DNA from: Duganella guangzhouensis
GTDB lineage: Bacteria; Pseudomonadota; Gammaproteobacteria; Burkholderiales; Burkholderiaceae_D
Direction of reading: 5' to 3'
Length of the DNA: 64,000 nt
Assembly (NCBI RefSeq): GCF_009674535.1
Contig: NZ_WKJK01000010.1
Location: forward strand, 124,001 to 188,000
Position 1 is the stretch's first letter. The number at the start of each line of letters is the position of its first letter. Of the stretch, positions 58,648 through 64,000 are shown one piece after another. A program made the translations under genes and the position numbers. Below the pieces are notes generated by a model that made no database searches, had not been told where the DNA came from, and saw only the letters and a list, made by a program, of their open reading frames with translations.

Positions 58648-59796
58648 ATGAAAATCATCAAACTGACGACCTACCGTGTTCCACCGCGCTGGATGCTGCT
58701 CAAAATCGAAACCGATGAGGGCATCGTGGGCTGGGGCGAACCGGTGATTGAAGGCCGCGCCCGCACCGTGGAGACTGCGGTACAGGAAATGGAACCCTAT
58801 CTGATTGGCCAGGACCCGTCGCGCATCAACGACCTGTGGCAAACCATGTACCGCGCCGGCTTTTACCGTGGCGGCGCCATCCTGATGAGCGCGATCGCCG
58901 GCATCGACCAGGCGCTGTGGGACATCAAGGGCAAGGTACTGGGCAAACCGGTGTACGAACTGCTGGGCGGCCTGGTGCGCGACCGCATGAAGATGTACAG
59001 CTGGGTCGGCGGCGACCGTCCATCCGACATCATCGCTCAAATCAAAACGCTGCAACAGGGCGGCTTCAATACTTTCAAGATGAACGGCACCGAGGAACTG
59101 GGCATGCTGGACACCTCGGCCAAGGTGGATGAAGCAGTGCGCCGCGTGGCCGAAATCCGCGAAGCGTTCGGCACCACCATCGAATTCGGCCTCGACTTCC
59201 ACGGCCGCGTGGCCGCGCCGATGGCCAAAACGCTGCTGCGCGAACTGGAACAATTCCGTCCGCTGTTCGTCGAAGAACCGGTACTGGCCGAGCAGGCCGA
59301 ATACTACCCACGCCTGGCCGAGATGACCTCGATCCCGCTGGCCGCCGGTGAGCGCATGTACTCGCGCTTCGAATTCAAGAACGTGTTTGCGGCCGGTGGC
59401 CTGTCCATCGTGCAGCCGGACCTGTCGCACGCTGGCGGCATCACCGAGTGCCTGAAGATCGCCTCGATGGCCGAAGCCTACGACATCACGCTGGCGCCGC
59501 ACTGCCCACTGGGCCCGGTCGCACTGGCGGCCTGCCTGCACGTCGACTTCGTGTCGTACAACGCCGTGCTGCAAGAGCAGAGCATGGGCATCCACTACAA
59601 CAAGGGCGGCGAGCTGCTGGACTACGTCATCAACAAGGAAGACTTCAAGATCGTCGACGGCTACTGCAATCCGCTGCCGAAACCGGGCCTGGGCGTCGAA
59701 GTGGACGAGGAACGCGTTATCGAAGCCAGCAAAAATGCGCCGGACTGGCGCAATCCAGTGTGGCGTCACGAAGACGGTAGCGTCGCAGAATGGTAA
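58648..59796 (+). CDS. dgoD: D-galactonate dehydratase
   Basis: This 382-aa enolase-superfamily enzyme converts D-galactonate to 2-keto-3-deoxygalactonate. The N-terminal MKIIKLTTYRVPPRWMLLKIET and the metal and catalytic motifs GLDFHGR, LFVEEPVLAE and LAAGERMYSR are those of DgoD, and PHCPLGPVALAACLH follows. It is the first gene of a two-gene plus-strand unit with the GH35 enzyme, whose ATG overlaps its stop. No clear Shine-Dalgarno is seen before ATG 58648. Confidence 0.95.
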   Translation: MKIIKLTTYRVPPRWMLLKIETDEGIVGWGEPVIEGRARTVETAVQEMEPYLIGQDPSRINDLWQTMYRAGFYRGGAILMSAIAGIDQALWDIKGKVLGKPVYELLGGLVRDRMKMYSWVGGDRPSDIIAQIKTLQQGGFNTFKMNGTEELGMLDTSAKVDEAVRRVAEIREAFGTTIEFGLDFHGRVAAPMAKTLLRELEQFRPLFVEEPVLAEQAEYYPRLAEMTSIPLAAGERMYSRFEFKNVFAAGGLSIVQPDLSHAGGITECLKIASMAEAYDITLAPHCPLGPVALAACLHVDFVSYNAVLQEQSMGIHYNKGGELLDYVINKEDFKIVDGYCNPLPKPGLGVEVDEERVIEASKNAPDWRNPVWRHEDGSVAEW

Positions 59797-62396
59797 TCTC
59801 GCCCCGCCTCCGCATTTGCGCGGCGGTGGTGGCAAGCGTGCTGGCCACCGGCTTTGCCGGCGCCGGCACGCTGTCCATTGACGCCCGCGCACCAACGCCC
59901 GCCCCGCTCAACGCCGCGCTGCGCCTCGGCAGCGCGGTCGCCCCCAACGGCGACACGCTCGGTACCAACGCCCGCTACCTGACCCGCAACGGCGCCCCAT
60001 GGCTGCCGGTGATGGGCGAATTCCATTACAGCCGCACGCCCGCTTCGCAGTGGGAAGCGGAACTGCGCAAGATGAAAGCGGCCGGCATCGACATCGTCGC
60101 CAGCTACGTGATGTGGAACCATCACGAAGAAACCGAAGGCAAATTCGACTGGTCCGGCAATCGCGACCTGCGCCGCTTCGTGCAGCTGGCCACCAAGGCT
60201 GGTCTGGATGTGGTGGTGCGCGTCGGTCCATGGGCGCACGCCGAAGTGCGCTACGGCGGCATTCCGGACTGGGTGGTCAACGCCATGCCGACCCGCTCCA
60301 ACGATCCGCAGTACATGCGCTTGATCGAGCGCCTGTATGGCCAGATCGGCCAGCAGCTGAAAGGCCAGCTGTGGAAAGATGGCGGCCACGTGATCGGCAT
60401 CCAGCTTGAAAACGAATACAACATCGATGGCCCCGGCAAAGGCGTCGCCCACATCGCCGCGCTGAAAAAGCTGGCGCTGAAGGCGGGCATGGACGTGCCT
60501 TACTACACCGTCACCGGCTGGGATGGCACCATCTATCCGAGCGGCGAAGTGACACCGGTGTTTGGCGGCTATCCCGATGAACCGTGGGGCATCAGCACCA
60601 AAGAGCTGCCGCCGAAAGAAACCTACGCGTTCCGCTTCGACACCCGCGTCAGCGGCGACCTCGGTGCGCAGACTGCGGCCCACGCGCCCGGCACCGCCGA
60701 AACCGACAAGGACGTGACGCCATTCCTCGGCGCCGAATACGGCGCCGGCCTGCCCTTCATGTATCGCCGCCGCACCGTGGTGTCGGCCGACGACATCGCC
60801 TCCATGCTGCCGGTGCAGCTGGGCTCCGGCGTCAACCTGATGGGCTACTACATGTTCCATGGCGGCCGCAATCCATTGAGCCTCGGTGGCAGCGGCATGG
60901 AAGAAAGCACGCTCAGTGGCGGCTACAACGACACCACCATGATCAGCTACGACTTCCAGGCGCCGCTCGGCCCGGACGGCCAGCAGCGCAAGGTGCTGGA
61001 AAAGCTGCGTCCATATCACCTGTTCCTGCACGCTTTCGGCTCGCGCCTGGCGCCGATGACGGTGCGTAAACCGGATGCCTCGCCGGCCACGCCGGACGAC
61101 CTGAAAACCGCGCGCTTCGCGGTGCGCAGCGAAGGTGATCGCGGCTTCCTGTTCGTGAACAACCACGTACGCCAGTATCCGATGGCGGCACAGCAGGCCA
61201 CCCAGTTCAACATCCATCTGCAAGGACAAAGCATCACGCTGCCGAGCAAGCCGGTCGACATCGCCGATGGCGCCTACTTCATCTGGCCGCTGAACCTGGA
61301 CCTGGACGGCACCAACCTGCACTATGCCACCGCGCAACCGGTGACGCTGCTGGACCAGGGCAAAGCCGGCGTCGTAGCCGTGTTTGCGGCCAGCGCCGGC
61401 GTGCCGGTGGAATTCGCACTGGGCGACGGCGCGCAGGTCAGCGCACCGGGCGCGAAGCTGTCGCAGTTGGTCACTGTCGGCGGCAGCACCGGCACCTACA
61501 CGCTGGTCTCCGGCGTGCAGCCTGGCACTGGCGCCGCCATCAGCGTGCAACGTAGCGGCAAGCGTCCACTGACCATCGTCGTACTGACGGCGGAACAGGC
61601 GCAGCAACTCAGCGTGGTGCAATTGGCTGGCCAAAGCCGTCTGCTGCTCAGCGCCGATCAGGCTTACGTCGATGGCAACGCGCTGCAACTGCGCTCGGTG
61701 GGTGACAGCAAATTCCGCTTCGCGGTCTACCCCGCGCTGAGTGGCGCGCCAAAAGCCACCAGCACCGGCGCCGAATGGTCGACGGCGTCCGCCGGCTCGA
61801 CGCGCAACCGCACCGGTGGCGCGTCGTCCACGCGGCCTTCGAACGACGGCGCGTTTGCCGCCGGCGACAGCGCAGCCGCCACGGTAGCCCTGCGCGCCGC
61901 CGGCAACGACGGCATCTTCCAGACCTTCGAAGCCACACTGCCATCACGCGAACTGCAAGCCACCATCACGCAGACCCGCAACGCGCAGGAAGCATCGCCA
62001 GTCGTCATCGGCGGCACAGCGAAAGCCGCGATCCAGCCGCTGCCAGAGAACTTCAAGGCAGCCGCCGCGTGGCAGATCAACGTCCCGCGCGAACAGCTGA
62101 AAGGACTGGACGACGCCCTGCTGCAGATCGACTTCGTCGGCGACATCGGCCGCCTGTACTCCGGCACCCGACTGCTGGACGACTGGTACTATAGCGGCTA
62201 CCAATGGCAGTTCGGCCTGCGCCAGCAAGCCGCGCTGCTGGATCAACCGCTGACCGTATCGGTGCTGCCGTTGCGGGCCGACGCGCAGATCTATCTGCCG
62301 AAGGAAGCGCGTCCCAACTTTGGTGGCGACAAACAGATCGCACAGGTACGCGGCGTACGCGTGATCCCTGTGTACCAACTGCGCGTCACACCTTGA
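59790..62396 (+). CDS. Exported GH35 beta-galactosidase
   Basis: This 868-aa glycosidase has a signal peptide (RLRICAAVVASVLATGFAGA). The TIM barrel carries the acid/base Glu in IQLENEYN and the nucleophile Glu in PFLGAEYGAG, with GEFHYSRTPASQWEAELRKMKAAG at the start of the domain, all typical of GH35. Jelly-roll domains follow. It cleaves terminal beta-galactose and complements the GH2 enzyme of the same locus. Its ATG overlaps the dgoD stop, and its 3' end overlaps the convergent FAD monooxygenase by 11 bases. Confidence 0.95.
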   Translation: MVISPRLRICAAVVASVLATGFAGAGTLSIDARAPTPAPLNAALRLGSAVAPNGDTLGTNARYLTRNGAPWLPVMGEFHYSRTPASQWEAELRKMKAAGIDIVASYVMWNHHEETEGKFDWSGNRDLRRFVQLATKAGLDVVVRVGPWAHAEVRYGGIPDWVVNAMPTRSNDPQYMRLIERLYGQIGQQLKGQLWKDGGHVIGIQLENEYNIDGPGKGVAHIAALKKLALKAGMDVPYYTVTGWDGTIYPSGEVTPVFGGYPDEPWGISTKELPPKETYAFRFDTRVSGDLGAQTAAHAPGTAETDKDVTPFLGAEYGAGLPFMYRRRTVVSADDIASMLPVQLGSGVNLMGYYMFHGGRNPLSLGGSGMEESTLSGGYNDTTMISYDFQAPLGPDGQQRKVLEKLRPYHLFLHAFGSRLAPMTVRKPDASPATPDDLKTARFAVRSEGDRGFLFVNNHVRQYPMAAQQATQFNIHLQGQSITLPSKPVDIADGAYFIWPLNLDLDGTNLHYATAQPVTLLDQGKAGVVAVFAASAGVPVEFALGDGAQVSAPGAKLSQLVTVGGSTGTYTLVSGVQPGTGAAISVQRSGKRPLTIVVLTAEQAQQLSVVQLAGQSRLLLSADQAYVDGNALQLRSVGDSKFRFAVYPALSGAPKATSTGAEWSTASAGSTRNRTGGASSTRPSNDGAFAAGDSAAATVALRAAGNDGIFQTFEATLPSRELQATITQTRNAQEASPVVIGGTAKAAIQPLPENFKAAAAWQINVPREQLKGLDDALLQIDFVGDIGRLYSGTRLLDDWYYSGYQWQFGLRQQAALLDQPLTVSVLPLRADAQIYLPKEARPNFGGDKQIAQVRGVRVIPVYQLRVTP

Positions 62397-63849
62397 ACCA
62401 GCGGACGGCCGCCTGATGCAGTGAACTGCAATCGGGCGCGCCGTCCGCCACCCAAGCCACGATACCGTCCGGCCGTATCAACAGCGCGCTTAAACCCAGC
62501 GTATTCTTCACACTGGCCGCAACGTGCCTCACACCCGGCAGCGTTACGTCGGCGCCCAAGTCCAGCAGCAGTCCCTGACCGTCACGCAGCAGCGTAGCCA
62601 GCGTCATTTCATCCTCAAACTCAAAATCCGGCACACTGCGGCCGACCAGCGGATGCGGATCGCCCAAATCGTAGCGCGTCTGCACGCCCCATACACGGCC
62701 GGCGACATAGGTTGCCGCATCGCGCGTCTTCATCAGATCGCGGAAGATCGCGTGCAGCGGCAGCGCCTCCGGCTTCATCAACATCACCTGCGCGCGCGAC
62801 CAGTCCAGCACCTGCGCGCCGACCGGATGGCGCTCCGCGTGATAAGTATCGAGCAAACCATGCGGCGCCTGACCGTGAATAGTGGCCGCCAGCTTCCAGC
62901 CCAGATTCATCGCATCACCGATGCCCAGATTGAGCCCCTGCCCGCCCAGCGGCGAATGAATATGCGCCGCATCGCCGGCCAGCAGCACGCGTCCATGGCG
63001 ATACTGCGTGACCTGACGTGCGCGATCAGTCCAGGTAGTAGCCACATGCAGCGCCGTCAGCGTGACCTCGGTGCCGGACAAGCGACGCAGCACCTGCTGC
63101 ACATGCTCCAACGTCAGCGGCGCGCCGGAATGATGAAAGGCGCCGCCATCGAAATCCTGCATCGCTACGTAGCCTGGCTGCGACTGAAAGTACATCCCGG
63201 CGCGCGTCACATTACGGCCAGGCGGCAACAGCGCCGGATCCGCAAATTCCACCTTGACCGTATAGCCGGTGAACTCCGGCTCCGTCCCCTCGAACGCGAA
63301 GCCGCACTGCTTGCGCACCGCACTGCGGGCGCCATCGCAGCCGACCAGCCAGGGCGCCGCAAAGGACTGTCCGCCGGCGCGTACCAGCACCGCATCCGCA
63401 TCCTGCTCAACGCACTCCAACGCCAAGCCACGCCGGATCACAACACCAAGCGACAACGCGCGCTGCTCCAGCATCGCCTCCAGCTCCGCCATCTCCGCCA
63501 GCGCATGAACAGGCGTCGCACCGGAAAGACGGAAGGGCCACTGCGCGCGATCGATATCACCGTAATGAAAAGGGATGCCGGCGAAATGGCCGGCCTGCGT
63601 AGAAGCGCCATCGCCGAACGGATTACGCATACGCTTGTGCAGCTGCAGCGCCTCAAACAAACCACGTCGCTCAAGCGCCTCCACGGTAGACGAAGACAAG
63701 CCGCGTATCCCAAACGGCAGCACCTTCAAAGGCGACTCCGCGCACTCAGCCTTCTCCAGCACCACAACCGAACAGCCGGCCAGCGCCAACTCCCCCGCGA
63801 GGAACAACCCCACCGGCCCCGCACCGGCAATCAAGACATCAGTATCCAT
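62386..63849 (-). CDS. FAD-dependent aromatic monooxygenase (PheA/TetX-like)
   Basis: This 487-aa flavoprotein hydroxylases family has the FAD motif VLIAGAGPVGLFLAGELALAG at residues 5-25, the DG fingerprint in LVGCDGARSAVRKQ, and the GD motif RVLLAGDAAHIHSPLGGQGLNLGIGDA. A C-terminal thioredoxin-like domain is present as in phenol or anthraquinone hydroxylases (about residues 380-487). ATG 63849 begins MDTDVLIAG; the longer frame is weaker. The substrate is unknown. The palindromic repeat at 63905 lies just upstream. Confidence 0.9.
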   Translation of the reverse strand: MDTDVLIAGAGPVGLFLAGELALAGCSVVVLEKAECAESPLKVLPFGIRGLSSSTVEALERRGLFEALQLHKRMRNPFGDGASTQAGHFAGIPFHYGDIDRAQWPFRLSGATPVHALAEMAELEAMLEQRALSLGVVIRRGLALECVEQDADAVLVRAGGQSFAAPWLVGCDGARSAVRKQCGFAFEGTEPEFTGYTVKVEFADPALLPPGRNVTRAGMYFQSQPGYVAMQDFDGGAFHHSGAPLTLEHVQQVLRRLSGTEVTLTALHVATTWTDRARQVTQYRHGRVLLAGDAAHIHSPLGGQGLNLGIGDAMNLGWKLAATIHGQAPHGLLDTYHAERHPVGAQVLDWSRAQVMLMKPEALPLHAIFRDLMKTRDAATYVAGRVWGVQTRYDLGDPHPLVGRSVPDFEFEDEMTLATLLRDGQGLLLDLGADVTLPGVRHVAASVKNTLGLSALLIRPDGIVAWVADGAPDCSSLHQAAVRWFKV

Positions 63850-63904
63850 ACCGCCGAGTCTACCCAGCCCCACCATCCGCCGGCTTGTACAAACGCGACA
63901 AACT

Positions 63905-63993
63905 CCGGGGTCAGGTCCATCATTTCTACACGGCCTCTGCCGTAGCGGGACGCTACGGCAGAGGCCGTGTAGAAATGATGGACCTGACCCCGG
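63905..63993. repeat. Long palindromic repeat element, copy 2
   Basis: Two perfect 43-base arms (63905-63947 and 63951-63993) enclose a 3-base loop GGA. The outer arm starts CCGGGGTCAGGTCCATCATT. The left flank CAAACTCC (63899-63906) and the outer 26 bases match the copy at 11725-11801; the inner stem (CGGCCTCTGCCGTAGCG) does not but is equally self-complementary. It sits upstream of the FAD monooxygenase, close to the window end. Confidence 0.9.
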
Positions 63994-64000
63994 ATTTGAA

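Noticed and set aside
1..64000. CRISPR array, rRNA, transposase or prophage genes
   Set aside because: None seen on either strand: no regularly spaced direct repeats, no rRNA signatures and no recognisable mobile-element proteins.

Overview
The window looks like a chromosomal segment of a high-GC betaproteobacterium, most likely Oxalobacteraceae (Massilia/Duganella-like). The evidence is the gene content: an aceE-aceF-lpdA operon whose Lpd carries its own lipoyl domain, a holC/small-acidic-protein pair, a 73-aa Trp-rich membrane protein of the burkholderial type, a zapA/6S RNA/EVE-domain neighbourhood, and many LysR regulators divergent from their targets. Placement to genus is inference. Most of the window is ordinary core and metabolic sequence on both strands. 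No integrase, transposase, CRISPR array or rRNA was found.

Layout. 1-4.3 kb: barstar-like protein, glycine-zipper protein, spermidine-synthase-like protein, a lone GspE/PilB-type ATPase, and tRNA-Lys(UUU) with a clear promoter and terminator. 4.3-8.7 kb: an accessory-looking block with two tandem paralogous periplasmic binding proteins, then a 459-aa protein with a contractile-injection-cargo-like N-terminus and a candidate Cys/His hydrolase C-terminus, then a 438-aa beta-propeller-like protein. 8.7-17.2 kb: PhzF, an S9 peptidase, an MFS transporter whose last codons lie in a palindromic repeat, a BON protein with a three-fold Cys-pair repeat, two zinc-peptidase-like exported proteins, a RAMA-like protein and an AT-rich inverted-repeat islet. 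17.2-23.9 kb: SDR/LysR pair, then an EmrAB-OMF tripartite drug efflux operon with a divergent TetR regulator and a candidate operator. 24-33.2 kb: alpha/beta hydrolase and GNAT, LysR/PACE efflux pair, an M20 carboxypeptidase, and an M20 amidohydrolase-porin-MFS operon with a divergent LysR.

33.2-50.8 kb is core: lpdA-aceF-aceE, folD, M3 oligopeptidase, holC, LivJ-type binding protein, cytochrome c, ilvD with a divergent LysR, lgt, EVE protein, 6S RNA, zapA and a small coiled-coil protein. 50.9-62.4 kb is a beta-galactoside/galactonate locus: on the minus strand SMP-30-type lactonase, LysR, TonB receptor and GH2 enzyme; on the plus strand galactonate dehydratase and GH35 beta-galactosidase. 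It suggests uptake of galactosides, hydrolysis, and entry of galactose into the oxidative (De Ley-Doudoroff) route, although galactose dehydrogenase, KDGal kinase and the aldolase are not in the window. A FAD monooxygenase and a second copy of the palindromic repeat close the window.

Points most worth a second look are the 4.3-8.7 kb block, the palindromic element family (11.7 and 63.9 kb) whose outer arms are conserved while the inner stems differ yet stay self-complementary, the AT-rich islet beside the RAMA-like gene, the CX4GX2KX2C repeats of the BON protein, and three perfect or near-perfect operator candidates beside local regulators. Coordinates and motif positions were read by eye; no database search was run.
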